Part shown: positions 49,592 through 60,187 of the stretch, one piece after another
Layout: every line of letters begins with the position of its first letter
Position numbering within the stretch: position 1 is the first letter of the stretch
NCBI GenBank assembly: GCA_947493035.1
Contig: CANLOW010000005.1
Coordinates: 62,001 to 126,000, forward strand
Length of the DNA stretch: 64,000 nt
From: an uncultured Aquimarina sp.
GTDB lineage: Bacteria > Bacteroidota > Bacteroidia > Flavobacteriales > Flavobacteriaceae
Direction of reading: 5' to 3'
Made by a program: the position numbers and the translations under genes
Notes under the pieces: generated by a model
The model's database searches: none
Told to the model about the DNA's origin: nothing
The model's input: only the letters and a program-made list of their open reading frames with translations

Positions 49592-52480
49592 CTAATAATT
49601 GAACAAATAATCTACAGATAATTCTTCATAATCGCCTAGTGTTTTTAGCCTTTCTATATCTAGATCTTTTTTATTCCCTACGATTAACAAATCTTTCTTT
49701 CTCCCTTTAATATAAGTATTAAAAAAGCTTTTTAAGTCTTCAAAGGTCATCGCTTCAATTTTATTGTAGACTTGTTGTCCTTGATCTTCTGTTAAACCTA
49801 GTTTCTTTAAAGCTCTATATTTTCGGTATATTTTATCACCAATTACTCTTTTCGCTGCCATCGACTTTAACATAGAGTCTTTAGCATTTTCGAATTGTGC
49901 TTGATTTTCTGGAAGATCTTCTAATAATACCTCCAACCCTTCTATGGCATCAAACATTTTATCTGCTTGAGTACCGATGTAAGCATAATTATAATTGGGT
50001 TTGTCTTTTTCCCTAGCTAAACTATATTTGGACATCGCAGAGTATGCTAATGACTTAGACTCTCTCATTTCTTGAAAAATGATTGAAGACAATCCACTAC
50101 CGAAATAGGTACTTAATAATTTTGCTGGTGCTATCAATAAAGGATCATATGCTACTGATTTACTTAAAAAAAGTATTTCCGTTTGTACCATATCATAGTC
50201 AACAAAAAATATCTTCCCCAAAGATTCTTGATTTTTGAAGCTAACACTTGGTTCTGGTAGGTCATTGTAATACATTTCCTTATCTAAGCACTGTATTGCT
50301 TTTTTACCCTTAGCCGCTTTTTGACCATAATAAAATACCTCTGGCTTATATTTTAAGACACTTTTTGTTAATTTCAATAATTCTTCAGGTGACTTAGCCT
50401 TTAATTCTTCTGTAGTATTCCCTATTCTGATAGGATTATGCATTCCATAAACCCCATAGTTTAGTAAGCCTTTCCATAAGATACTTGCTTTATCCTTTTT
50501 ATTATTTTCACGAGACTGAAGAATTCTATTTACTAATTGCTGATAAGCAATATCATCAGCTTTAGCCTCTTTCAAATATTCCATTAGAAGTTGTAATCCT
50601 TCTCCTATATTTTTTTCAATTCCTTTTACTGATAATTTAGTTTCTTCTTCAGAACTAGAAAAATTGAAATCTACACCTAAACGATAAAATGCTTTTTTCA
50701 ATTCAGCATTAGATTTTGAAGAGGTGCCTACATACTTTAGATAAGAAAACGCTAACCCTAAATCTTTGAAATGCACATTTCCTACAGGGAAAGTCAAAGT
50801 AAGCTCTGCTATATCATCAATTGGGTGCTTTATAAACGCATACGACACACCATTTTTTAAACTAGATTTTTCAATCTCTGTGGAAAGGTCTACAAATTTG
50901 GGCGTAATTTTTTCAGATTTAATATCAGAGATAGCATTTAAAAATTCCGATGATTTATCTCTATTTAAAGCTACAGGTGTGATTTCTGGTTTCTCTACTT
51001 TTACTTGTGCTGGATCTTCACCTATGTTCTTTTTAACAACTACATAATTATCTTTAAAGAACTCATTAGCATAATCAACAATCTCTTGCTTAGTAATACC
51101 TTCTAATTCTTTAAAATCATTCAACTGGTCACTCCAATTAGATGCTGTATAAAAGTTATATAAATAGGTATATGCACGACCATCAGCACTATACAAATAA
51201 TTCCTCCATTCTTTCTTCACATCATTAACAGCAGCTTCTACAAGCCAATCATCGAATGCTCCAGATTTTAATAAACTAACTTGATCTAATAATAGCTTCT
51301 TTACTTCATCTAGGGATTGCCCACTTGTTGGTCTAGCATAGAAACCGAAAAATCCATATTCTTTAAATTCTTGCTTAAAAACTGAAGCTCCCAGTACCTT
51401 TTGTTTAGCATTTAAATTTAAATCTAATAATCCTGCTACCGAATTATTTAAAATTTTCTGAATTAAAGACCTTTTTACTCTACTTATATCTGTAGCTGCT
51501 GGAGTACGATATCCTAAATACAAAAACTCGCCACTTGGACCATATACATTTTTCTCTATAGCATTTTCGATAGGAGATTCTACCGCTAAAACTGGGTGTT
51601 CTACAGGCTTTGCTTCAAACTTCCCAAATGTATTTTGTATTTCATTAATAGTCTTATCAAAATCTATATCTCCAACCAAAATCATCGCCATATTATTTGG
51701 TACATAATATTTATCAAAATAAGCATGAATGGCTTTCATTGAAGGGTTTTTCAAATGATCTGCAGTACCTATAGTCGTTTGAGTTCCATAAGGATGATTA
51801 GGAAATAGTCCTGAAATCAAGCTTTGGTACATCTTTCTCCCATCATTATCTTGATTTTTATTAAATTCTTCATAAACTGTTTCAAGTTCTGTATGAAATA
51901 ATCTAAGTACCAATTCACTAAATCGTTCCTTTTCTATCGATAACCACTTACTTAATTCGTTTGATGGAATTGTATTAACATATGCCGTTACCTCACTTGA
52001 GGTAAAAGCATTAGTACCCTGTGCTCCTAAAGCACTAATTACTTTATCGTATTCATTTGCAATAGAGAGCTTAGAAGCTTTATTTGAAAGCTGATCAATT
52101 TTCTTGTAAATAGCTTCTTTCTTTTCGAGTGAAGGCTCTTTTTTATGATCTTCATATAGGTTAGAAATACTATCTAAGAGTACTTTTTCTTTTTCCCAAT
52201 CAGAAGTCCCCAGGTGGCTTGTTCCTTTAAAAAGCATATGCTCTAGGTAATGTGCTAAACCTGTATTGTCAATAGGATCATAGTTTGAACCTGCTTTCAC
52301 AGCTATATAAGTATGGATTTTAGGTTCATCCGTTTGTTTTGACAAATAGACTTTAAGACCATTATCCAAAGTATACAACCTTAAACCTGTTGGGTCATTT
52401 TTAAAAGTTTGAAATGATAACTGTTGTGCAACACTATTCAACATAGACAAAAAAACCGCAAAGAAAATAATAAATTTCAT
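49592..52480 (-). CDS. M16 family (insulinase-like) zinc metalloprotease, secreted
   Basis: GLAHYLEHMLFKGTSHLG (HxxEH), VTAYVNTIPSNELSKWLSIEKERF; signal peptide from MKFIIFFAVFL. Confidence 0.95.
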   Translation of the reverse strand: MKFIIFFAVFLSMLNSVAQQLSFQTFKNDPTGLRLYTLDNGLKVYLSKQTDEPKIHTYIAVKAGSNYDPIDNTGLAHYLEHMLFKGTSHLGTSDWEKEKVLLDSISNLYEDHKKEPSLEKKEAIYKKIDQLSNKASKLSIANEYDKVISALGAQGTNAFTSSEVTAYVNTIPSNELSKWLSIEKERFSELVLRLFHTELETVYEEFNKNQDNDGRKMYQSLISGLFPNHPYGTQTTIGTADHLKNPSMKAIHAYFDKYYVPNNMAMILVGDIDFDKTINEIQNTFGKFEAKPVEHPVLAVESPIENAIEKNVYGPSGEFLYLGYRTPAATDISRVKRSLIQKILNNSVAGLLDLNLNAKQKVLGASVFKQEFKEYGFFGFYARPTSGQSLDEVKKLLLDQVSLLKSGAFDDWLVEAAVNDVKKEWRNYLYSADGRAYTYLYNFYTASNWSDQLNDFKELEGITKQEIVDYANEFFKDNYVVVKKNIGEDPAQVKVEKPEITPVALNRDKSSEFLNAISDIKSEKITPKFVDLSTEIEKSSLKNGVSYAFIKHPIDDIAELTLTFPVGNVHFKDLGLAFSYLKYVGTSSKSNAELKKAFYRLGVDFNFSSSEEETKLSVKGIEKNIGEGLQLLMEYLKEAKADDIAYQQLVNRILQSRENNKKDKASILWKGLLNYGVYGMHNPIRIGNTTEELKAKSPEELLKLTKSVLKYKPEVFYYGQKAAKGKKAIQCLDKEMYYNDLPEPSVSFKNQESLGKIFFVDYDMVQTEILFLSKSVAYDPLLIAPAKLLSTYFGSGLSSIIFQEMRESKSLAYSAMSKYSLAREKDKPNYNYAYIGTQADKMFDAIEGLEVLLEDLPENQAQFENAKDSMLKSMAAKRVIGDKIYRKYRALKKLGLTEDQGQQVYNKIEAMTFEDLKSFFNTYIKGRKKDLLIVGNKKDLDIERLKTLGDYEELSVDYLFNY

Positions 52481-52497
52481 ATCTCTATAAACTAAAA

Positions 52498-52526
52498 ACA
52501 CCGCTAATGAGTATCATTAGCGGTGT
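52498..52526 (-). terminator. Terminator between sucD and the M16 protease gene
   Basis: acaccgctaatg/cattagcggtgt perfect stem, T-tract on minus strand. Confidence 0.85.
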
Positions 52527-52549
52527 TGAAATTAAATACTTTATATCGT

Positions 52550-53422
52550 TTAGCCTAAAACTTCTGCTACTTTTTTACCAATCTCAGCTGGAGAATCTAC
52601 TACGTGTATACCACACTCTCTCATGATTGCTTTTTTAGCTGCAGCTGTATCGTCTGAACCTCCTACAATTGCACCTGCATGCCCCATAGTACGTCCAGCT
52701 GGCGCTGTTTCACCTGCGATAAAACCAACAACAGGTTTTTTAGTTCCGCTTTCCTTAATCCATTTAGCAGCATCTGCTTCTAACTGACCACCTATTTCAC
52801 CGATCATTACTACACACTCAGTCTCTGGGTCATTAATTAATAACTCTACCGCTTCTTTTGTAGTTGTTCCAATAATTGGATCTCCACCGATACCAATTGC
52901 AGTAGTAATTCCTAATCCTTGTTTCACAACTTGATCTGCTGTCTCGTATGTTAATGTTCCTGATTTAGAAACAATACCTACATTTCCTTTCTTGAAAACA
53001 AAACCTGGCATAATACCCACTTTTGCTTCTCCTGGCGTAATAACACCCGGACAGTTAGGACCTATTAAACGACAATCTTTTCCTTTAATATAATTTGCAG
53101 CTTTTACCATATCTGCAACAGGAATACCTTCAGTAATCGTGATAATCACTTTAATACCAGCGTCAGCAGCTTCCATAATTGCATCGGCAGCAAATGCTGG
53201 TGGAACGAAAATTAAAGTTACATCAGCTTTTACTTTTTCTACAGCTTCAGCAACAGTATTGAAAACAGGACGATCTAAATGTGTTTGTCCTCCTTTACCT
53301 GGAGTAACACCACCTACAACGTTTGTTCCGTATTCAATCATTTGACCAGCGTGAAAAGTTCCTTCACTACCTGTAAATCCTTGTACAATTATATTTGAAT
53401 CTTTATTGACTAATACACTCAT
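52550..53422 (-). CDS. sucD: Succinyl-CoA synthetase alpha subunit
   Basis: [56 protein letters not shown]. Confidence 0.97.
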   Translation of the reverse strand: MSVLVNKDSNIIVQGFTGSEGTFHAGQMIEYGTNVVGGVTPGKGGQTHLDRPVFNTVAEAVEKVKADVTLIFVPPAFAADAIMEAADAGIKVIITITEGIPVADMVKAANYIKGKDCRLIGPNCPGVITPGEAKVGIMPGFVFKKGNVGIVSKSGTLTYETADQVVKQGLGITTAIGIGGDPIIGTTTKEAVELLINDPETECVVMIGEIGGQLEADAAKWIKESGTKKPVVGFIAGETAPAGRTMGHAGAIVGGSDDTAAAKKAIMRECGIHVVDSPAEIGKKVAEVLG

Positions 53423-53637
53423 TTTTTTGCTGTAAATTTTGATTGAAGCTAAAGTAAGTATTAATTACTAAGTAGTAAATACTAGATCATGAATTTTTTT
53501 AGCTTTTTATCAGACTTCTTTGGCTGAAAACTGAATATACCAAGAAGTATAAATACGTAGTTAAATGAGATTTTACCATAAGTGAAGAATTCATAAATGG
53601 TAAAGAGCGAATGTTATTTTCTATTATTAAAAAAAAA

Positions 53638-54573
53638 TTACAATTTATTGACTTTATCAACTAAGTCCGGAAGTTGCCTTAAGTAAGCAATCTCTTTATA
53701 TTTTGATCTAAAATCGTCTGCAGGAATTCCAAAATAACTCTTACCTGCTTCTAAAGATTTAGAAACTCCAGATTTTGCAGAGATTACCGCTTTATCACCA
53801 ATAGTAATACCACTTGTTACTCCTACTTGGCCCCAAATCGTTACTTCATTACCTACAATAACACAACCAGCAATTCCAACATGTGAAGCGATCAAGCATT
53901 TTTCACCTATAATAGTGTCATGACCTATCTGTACTTGGTTATCTATTTTTGTTCCCTTTTTTATGTGTGTAATGGCAGACACACCTCTATCGAAACTACA
54001 ATTTGCTCCTATATCAACATGATCTTCGATCTTAACAATTCCACTTGAAAGTAACTGATCGAAGCCTTCTGGGCGTTTTTTGTAATAAAAAGCATCTCCA
54101 CCAATGGTAGTATTCGCATGAATCTTCACATTGGCTCCTATTTCGCAATTGTCATAAATGGCGACATTGGCATGTATGATAGAATTATCACCAATGGTGA
54201 CATTATTACCCACAAATACTCCTGGTTGAATCACTACATTCTCACCTATTTTAGCTGAGTCAGAAATGTAACTAATGCTAGGGTGAAATGGTTTAAAATA
54301 AATCGAAAGCTTATTAAAGTCTCTAAAAGGATCATCTGAAATCAATAATGCTTTACCTTCAGGGCATTCAACTTCTTTGTTAATCAATACAATGGTAGCA
54401 TTACTTTGTAAAGCTTTATCATAATATTTAGGGTGATCAACAAAAACAATATCCCCAGCTTCTACCCTATGGATTTCATTGCATCCTAAAATCAAAAAGT
54501 CAGAATCGCCTACATAAGTTACTTGTAGTAAATCTGCTATTTGCTTTAAAGTATAAGGCTGTGGGAATTTCAT
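53638..54573 (-). CDS. LpxD-like UDP-3-O-acylglucosamine N-acyltransferase paralogue
   Basis: Hexapeptide repeats; FDRGVSAITHIKKGTKIDNQVQIGHDTIIG. Confidence 0.88.
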   Translation of the reverse strand: MKFPQPYTLKQIADLLQVTYVGDSDFLILGCNEIHRVEAGDIVFVDHPKYYDKALQSNATIVLINKEVECPEGKALLISDDPFRDFNKLSIYFKPFHPSISYISDSAKIGENVVIQPGVFVGNNVTIGDNSIIHANVAIYDNCEIGANVKIHANTTIGGDAFYYKKRPEGFDQLLSSGIVKIEDHVDIGANCSFDRGVSAITHIKKGTKIDNQVQIGHDTIIGEKCLIASHVGIAGCVIVGNEVTIWGQVGVTSGITIGDKAVISAKSGVSKSLEAGKSYFGIPADDFRSKYKEIAYLRQLPDLVDKVNKL

Positions 54574-54588
54574 TTTTATATAGTAAAG

Positions 54589-54682
54589 AGTATTAAGTAT
54601 CCAGTATTAAGACTTCACACAAAATGTTGCAAAAAAGCAATTATTTATAATATGAAAATCTTAATACTGGAGACTTAATACT
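54589..54682. repeat. Intergenic inverted repeat made of AGTATTAAG units between efp and the lpxD paralogue
   Basis: agtattaagtatccagtattaagac (54589-) vs reverse complement agtattaagtctccagtattaagat (54658-54682); 23/25 identical. Confidence 0.8.
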
Positions 54683-54689
54683 ATATGAG

Positions 54690-55259
54690 TTACTCTTTAA
54701 TACGCTCTTTGTACGTACCTTTTACTGTTTCAATCTTAATTTTATCTCCTTCATTTATAAATAAAGGCACCATCACCGTTGCTCCTGTCTCAACAGTTGC
54801 TGGTTTTGTAGCATTAGTAGCCGTATTCCCTTTAACTCCAGGTTCTGTAGCCGTTACTTCTAAAATCACTGAAGCTGGCATTTCAACTGATAATGGAGTA
54901 CCTCCATCTTCTGAATTTAAGATTACAGTCACTACATCTCCTTCTTTTAATAAATCTGGACGATCAATAGCAGACTCTTGTAGCGCAATCTGACTATAAT
55001 CTTCTTGATTCATCAAATGATACCCTTCAGCATCATTATATAAAAATTGGAATTTGTGTGTTTCAACACGTACTTCATCAATTTTATGTCCAGCAGAAAA
55101 TGTATTATCTAACACTTTCCCAGATGTAACACTTTTCAGTTTAGTTCTCACAAAAGCAGGTCCTTTACCTGGTTTTACGTGTAAAAATTCTATAACTTTA
55201 AAAATATCATGATTGTGACGGATACACAATCCATTTCTAATATCACTTGTATTTGCCAT
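54690..55259 (-). CDS. efp: Elongation factor P
   Basis: MANTSDIRNGLCIRHNHDIFKVIEFLHVKPGKGPAFVRTKLKSVTSGKVLDNTF. Confidence 0.98.
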   Translation of the reverse strand: MANTSDIRNGLCIRHNHDIFKVIEFLHVKPGKGPAFVRTKLKSVTSGKVLDNTFSAGHKIDEVRVETHKFQFLYNDAEGYHLMNQEDYSQIALQESAIDRPDLLKEGDVVTVILNSEDGGTPLSVEMPASVILEVTATEPGVKGNTATNATKPATVETGATVMVPLFINEGDKIKIETVKGTYKERIKE

Positions 55260-55267
55260 GTTTATGC

Positions 55268-55375
55268 TATTTTATTGACAATACCAGAGGGTACAATAGC
55301 CCTTAGCTTGCCTTGGAATTAAAATCTTATTTCTTACAAATGCCTCATGGGCTTATCCTGAGGATCTTTTATTTT
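55268..55375. repeat. Degenerate dispersed intergenic repeat, copy 3 (inverted relative to copy 1)
   Basis: attttattgacaataccagagggtacaatagcccttagcttgccttggaattaaaat...gcctcatgggctt vs reverse complement of 15061-15135. Confidence 0.6.
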
Positions 55376-56151
55376 TGAAAATACCCTTTCATGATACCAC
55401 GCTGAGAATTACGTATGAATTGTAAAATTTCATCGCGTTCTGAACTAGCTTCCATTTCTGCTTCAATAATTTCCGCAGCTTGAGTATTATTATAATTCTT
55501 TTGGTATAAAATTCTGTAAATATTTTGCACCTCACTAATCTTCTCTTTGCTAAATCCTCTCCTCCTTAGCCCTATTGAATTAATCCCAACATAAGCTAAT
55601 GGCTCGCGAGCAGCTTTTACAAATGGAGGAACATCTTTTCTAACTAAAGAACCACCTGTAACAAAAGCATGATTACCAACACTACAAAATTGATGTATAG
55701 CCACCATACCTGCACAAACTACAAAATCACCTACAGTTACGTGTCCTGCAAGGGTAGTGTTATTTGAAAAGATACAATTGTTACCCACAATACAATCATG
55801 AGCAATATGACTGTAAGCCATAATCCAACAATTATCACCTAACTGTGTTTTCATTCTATCACTAGTACCTCTATTGATAGTAACACATTCACGAATTGTA
55901 GTACCATCCCCTATAATAGTAACAGTTTCTTCGTCGTTAAACTTTTTATCTTGTGGAATAGCTGAAATAACGGCTCCTGGAAAAATATTTACATTCTTTC
56001 CAATACGAGCACCTTCCATGATAGTCACGTGCGACCCAATCCATGAACCCTCACCAATTACTACATCATTATGAATGGTTGCAAAAGGCTCAATGACTAC
56101 ATTTTTAGCAATCTTCGCTCCTGGATGCACATATGCTAATGGTTGATTCAT
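55369..56151 (-). CDS. lpxA: UDP-N-acetylglucosamine acyltransferase
   Basis: YVHPGAKIAKNVVIEPFATIHNDVVIGEG, TIRECVTINRGT, LAGHVTVGDFVVCAGMVAIHQFC. Confidence 0.97.
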   Translation of the reverse strand: MNQPLAYVHPGAKIAKNVVIEPFATIHNDVVIGEGSWIGSHVTIMEGARIGKNVNIFPGAVISAIPQDKKFNDEETVTIIGDGTTIRECVTINRGTSDRMKTQLGDNCWIMAYSHIAHDCIVGNNCIFSNNTTLAGHVTVGDFVVCAGMVAIHQFCSVGNHAFVTGGSLVRKDVPPFVKAAREPLAYVGINSIGLRRRGFSKEKISEVQNIYRILYQKNYNNTQAAEIIEAEMEASSERDEILQFIRNSQRGIMKGYFQK

Positions 56152-56170
56152 AGTGTGTTATTATTTTGGA

Positions 56171-57562
56171 TTATTTATTTTTTGTCTTTACTATCTGGGC
56201 CATTAATTCAGCTTCAGACACTAATTTATTATTTGCATATGCTTTTCCTGCCATATGACAAATACCTCTACGTATTGGAGTAATTAACTTTAAATCGAAA
56301 ATTAAAGTATCTCCTGGTAGTACTTGCTGCTTAAATTTAACATTATCAATTTTCATGAAAAATGTTAAATAATTCTCTGGATCAGGCACGGTACTTAATG
56401 CTAATATACCACCTGCTTGAGCCATAGCCTCTACCTGTAATACTCCTGGCATAACTGGTGCTCCAGGGAAATGCCCATTAAAAAACGGTTCATTCATCGT
56501 TACATTTTTCATACCCACCACATGACTATCAGACATTTCTATAATTCTATCTAACAATAAAAAAGGTGCTCTGTGTGGTAATTTAGCCATAATTTGATGG
56601 ATATCCATCAATGGCTTTTGCGATAAATCAAATTTCGGCACATAATTACGTCTCTCCTTCTTAATACGCTTTTGCATTTCTTTAGCAAACTCTGTATTAA
56701 CATAATGACCAGGTTTTGTTGCGATAACTCTACCTCTAATTTTTGTACCTATTAATGCTAAATCTCCTACAACATCTAGTAATTTATGACGAGCCGCTTC
56801 ATTGGGATAATGTAGCGTCAAGTTGTCTAAAATACCATTAGGTTTTACTTTAATGTCCGATTTATTAAAAGCCTTTTTCAAAGCTTCCATAGTATCTGCA
56901 CTTATTTCTTTATCGACATAAACAATAGCATTATTTAAATCTCCTCCTTTGATAAGTCCATGTGCTAATAAAGCCTCTAATTCATGAAGGAAACTAAATG
57001 TACGTGCTTCAGAAACCTCTTCTTTAAAGTCTTCTATACGTTCTAGGGAAGCATTTTGAGTACCTAATACAGCGGTTCCAAAATCAACCATTGTAGTTAT
57101 TTGATACGTATCTGATGGAATCACTAAGATTTCACTCCCAGATTTTTCATCTTTAAAAGAAATAGGCTCCGTAACGATATACTCATCAACATCTTCTGAT
57201 TGTTCTTCAATACCAGCTTCTTCTAATGCTTTCACAAAAAACTTACTCGAGCCATCCATTATTGGAGGTTCGGGAGCATTAAGCTCTACCAAAACGTTAT
57301 CAATACCTAAACCTACACAAGCAGCTAATACATGTTCAGAAGTTTGAATAATCACTCCTACTTTTTCCATATTAGTTCCACGCTGAGTACTTGTTACATA
57401 TGCAGCGCTTGCATCTATTACTGGCTCTCCTTCTAAATCAGTTCGCTTAAACTTGTATCCGTGATTTTCTGGTGCTGGTTTAAAAGTTAAGGTTACATCA
57501 TTTCCTGTGTGTAAGCCCACCCCTGTTAAGGTTATTTCTTTCTGAATAGTTTTTTGTTTCAC
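56171..57562 (-). CDS. lpxC/fabZ: Bifunctional LpxC / FabZ fusion
   Basis: LpxC: TLTGVGLHTGNDVTLTFKPAPENHGYKF, SEHVLAACVGLGIDN; FabZ: IMAKLPHRAPFLLLDRIIEM, NGHFPGAPVMPGVLQVEAMAQAGG. Confidence 0.97.
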   Translation of the reverse strand: MKQKTIQKEITLTGVGLHTGNDVTLTFKPAPENHGYKFKRTDLEGEPVIDASAAYVTSTQRGTNMEKVGVIIQTSEHVLAACVGLGIDNVLVELNAPEPPIMDGSSKFFVKALEEAGIEEQSEDVDEYIVTEPISFKDEKSGSEILVIPSDTYQITTMVDFGTAVLGTQNASLERIEDFKEEVSEARTFSFLHELEALLAHGLIKGGDLNNAIVYVDKEISADTMEALKKAFNKSDIKVKPNGILDNLTLHYPNEAARHKLLDVVGDLALIGTKIRGRVIATKPGHYVNTEFAKEMQKRIKKERRNYVPKFDLSQKPLMDIHQIMAKLPHRAPFLLLDRIIEMSDSHVVGMKNVTMNEPFFNGHFPGAPVMPGVLQVEAMAQAGGILALSTVPDPENYLTFFMKIDNVKFKQQVLPGDTLIFDLKLITPIRRGICHMAGKAYANNKLVSEAELMAQIVKTKNK

Positions 57563-57570
57563 AGTAATAA

Positions 57571-58590
57571 CTATTTATTTTCTTTTTCTAATGTGTTGAT
57601 TCTATTGACAATTTTCGGTAAGTTCTTGAAATGCACATACGATTTATTCCAATCTGTGTATCCAAATGCAGGAGAACCTTGAATAGCTTCACCATCTTTT
57701 ATATTTCTACCAATACCTGATTGTGCTTGTATCTTTACTTTATCACCAATGTTTAAATGACCTGCAATACCCACTTGCCCACCTATCAAACAATGCTTCC
57801 CTATTTTTGTAGACCCTGCTATACCTGCTTGAGCTGCAATAGCTGTATGTGCACCTATTTCTACATTATGAGCTATTTGAATTTGATTATCAAGTTTAAC
57901 CCCTTTTCTAATAATAGTAGAACCTAATGTTGCTCGGTCAATAGTCGTTGCTGCACCCACATCTACATCTTCTTCTAAAATCACATTTCCTATTTGAGGC
58001 ACTTTTTTGTACTCTCCTTTTTCGTTAGGTGCAAAACCAAAACCATCTGCTCCTACGATAGCACCACTATGAATAACGCAACGATCTCCTATAACACAAT
58101 CACTGTATACTTTAGCTCCAGCAAAAATGATAACATCATTACCAATAACTACATTTTCACCAATGTATGCATTTGGAAAAATCTTCACATTACTTCCTAT
58201 TTTAACTCCGTCTGCTATATAGGTAAAGGCTCCTATATATACTTTTTCTCCATAAGAAGCACTCTCTGAGATAAAACTAGGTTGCTCAACACCTTCCTTG
58301 TTGAGCTTAATCATATTATAATACTCTAATAATTTAGAAAAAGCTTTATAAGCATCTTTGACGCGAATTAAAGTTGCTGTTAATTCTTGATCCGCAACAA
58401 AATCATTATTCACTATAACAATTGTTGCTTTGGTAGTATATATGTATTGTGTATACTTAGGATTTGCTAAAAAAGTAAGAGCTCCTTCGACCCCTTCTTC
58501 TATTTTGGCTAGTTTATAAACTTCCGCTTCGGCATTACCTTCTACAATACCTTCAAGTATACTTGCAATTTGATTCGCTGTAAATTTCAT
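57571..58590 (-). CDS. lpxD: UDP-3-O-(3-hydroxyacyl)glucosamine N-acyltransferase
   Basis: [67 protein letters not shown]. Confidence 0.97.
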   Translation of the reverse strand: MKFTANQIASILEGIVEGNAEAEVYKLAKIEEGVEGALTFLANPKYTQYIYTTKATIVIVNNDFVADQELTATLIRVKDAYKAFSKLLEYYNMIKLNKEGVEQPSFISESASYGEKVYIGAFTYIADGVKIGSNVKIFPNAYIGENVVIGNDVIIFAGAKVYSDCVIGDRCVIHSGAIVGADGFGFAPNEKGEYKKVPQIGNVILEEDVDVGAATTIDRATLGSTIIRKGVKLDNQIQIAHNVEIGAHTAIAAQAGIAGSTKIGKHCLIGGQVGIAGHLNIGDKVKIQAQSGIGRNIKDGEAIQGSPAFGYTDWNKSYVHFKNLPKIVNRINTLEKENK

Positions 58591-58748
58591 CGAAGCAAAA
58601 ATAGGAAAATGATCTTATAATTTGACATCTGTTGAACATGTTAAAAAAATCAATTAAAATAAGCTACAGAACATTTATAAAATTACTGCACTTATTTCTT
58701 CTTTAAAGACAACAAAACTATATTTGACAAGTATCTAAATCAAATTAT

Positions 58749-60155
58749 ATGTTAAGGGGATTTTTAAATAAAGTACAGATTTTTTGTAAGGAGCACCTTC
58801 TTTGGATTTCTTGTACAGTAATGATTACTCCTTTTTTACTACTATCTAAGTATATAAATCCTTATGCGGACGATTACACATACAGTTATATAGCTAACAA
58901 ACATAATTTTATTGAAGCTCAAAAAGTATTATTTAATAGAATTAATGGACGTTTTGTAACTAATGCAATTCAAAGCTTTGATATAATACAAGGTAAATAT
59001 GCCTTTTTTTACAAGCTTTTCCCTATCATTTCCATTTTTCTTCAAATTAGCGTTTTATATTTTTTAATTAAAACAGTATTTAAGATTAAAAATTTTAAAA
59101 CTAACGTCTCTTTTGCTTTAGTGATTTTTTGTATTTACTTGGCCCAAATGTCTAAAGTCAGCGAAGGATTATACTGGTGGTCCACTACTGCAAACTATCA
59201 ATTATCCAATATCTTAGGCATATTTTTCATTATATCTATTATTAAAATTATAGAAAAAAACAAAATCGTCATTAATGCTACTTTAGCTTGCTTATTATCC
59301 TTTTTACTAATTGGAACAAGCGAACCCACATTTCTTATTTTAATTGCTGGGTGTGGACTTATGCTAATCACGAAAATATTGAAAACAAAAAAGGTCAATT
59401 TAAGCTTAGTTATAATACTTTGTTTTTCATTTATCGCTCTAATAATCCCTTTTTTTTCTAACCCAAATAAAAAAACCGAAAACATCTTTAGTGTTTTCAA
59501 TATATTTAAAGGTATAAGCTTCTCTTTAGTTCAATTTATAATGAGTTTTATTGGTTGGTCTGGATTGATTACTTTTTTTGGGATTATTCTTTTTAATGTA
59601 CTAAAAAACAAAGTCAATTGGAATGATATCAAATTACTAAAAACTTGCCCATTAACTGCAACCGTTATTTTTTCGATTTCAATCGTAATCGGTTTTTTTA
59701 GTGGTTTTTTAGCTACTGGAGAAATATTACCCCCTAGAGCAAGACACACTGTAAACTTTATATTTATAATAGGCTATATATATATTCTATTTGTGTATTT
59801 ACATAAATACGATAAGCTTCAGAAAGCACTTAGCCTAAATAGCAACTTGCTTTTAATTTTTCTTTTCATTGGATCTTCTTTATTTATGAGCTCAGAAAAT
59901 ACTGTTAATGCAATCAAAGACTTGGGTAAAGGGAGAGCATATCGTTACGATTTGGCTATGAAAAAACGGAATGAAATTGCAAAAGAAGCTGCTCCTGAAT
60001 CAAAAATCATTTTTGATGGTCTGAATAATTATCCAGACGACAACTTCCCTACCACGATCTGCCCTAGAGATTTCCATCCATCCAACATAGACTACGTTTA
60101 TAATTATTGGTACCGTATCTATTGGGATCTGTATTCCATCAAATTAAAGTATTGA
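58749..60155 (+). CDS. Multipass membrane protein, DUF6056-like (possible GT-C fold glycosyltransferase)
   Basis: NPYADDYTYSYIANKHNF early DD motif, ~10 TM segments, SEGLYWWSTTANYQLSNILGIFFI. Confidence 0.7.
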   Translation: MLRGFLNKVQIFCKEHLLWISCTVMITPFLLLSKYINPYADDYTYSYIANKHNFIEAQKVLFNRINGRFVTNAIQSFDIIQGKYAFFYKLFPIISIFLQISVLYFLIKTVFKIKNFKTNVSFALVIFCIYLAQMSKVSEGLYWWSTTANYQLSNILGIFFIISIIKIIEKNKIVINATLACLLSFLLIGTSEPTFLILIAGCGLMLITKILKTKKVNLSLVIILCFSFIALIIPFFSNPNKKTENIFSVFNIFKGISFSLVQFIMSFIGWSGLITFFGIILFNVLKNKVNWNDIKLLKTCPLTATVIFSISIVIGFFSGFLATGEILPPRARHTVNFIFIIGYIYILFVYLHKYDKLQKALSLNSNLLLIFLFIGSSLFMSSENTVNAIKDLGKGRAYRYDLAMKKRNEIAKEAAPESKIIFDGLNNYPDDNFPTTICPRDFHPSNIDYVYNYWYRIYWDLYSIKLKY

Positions 60156-60187
60156 CACAATACTTGATCAAGATTTATTAAGTATTG

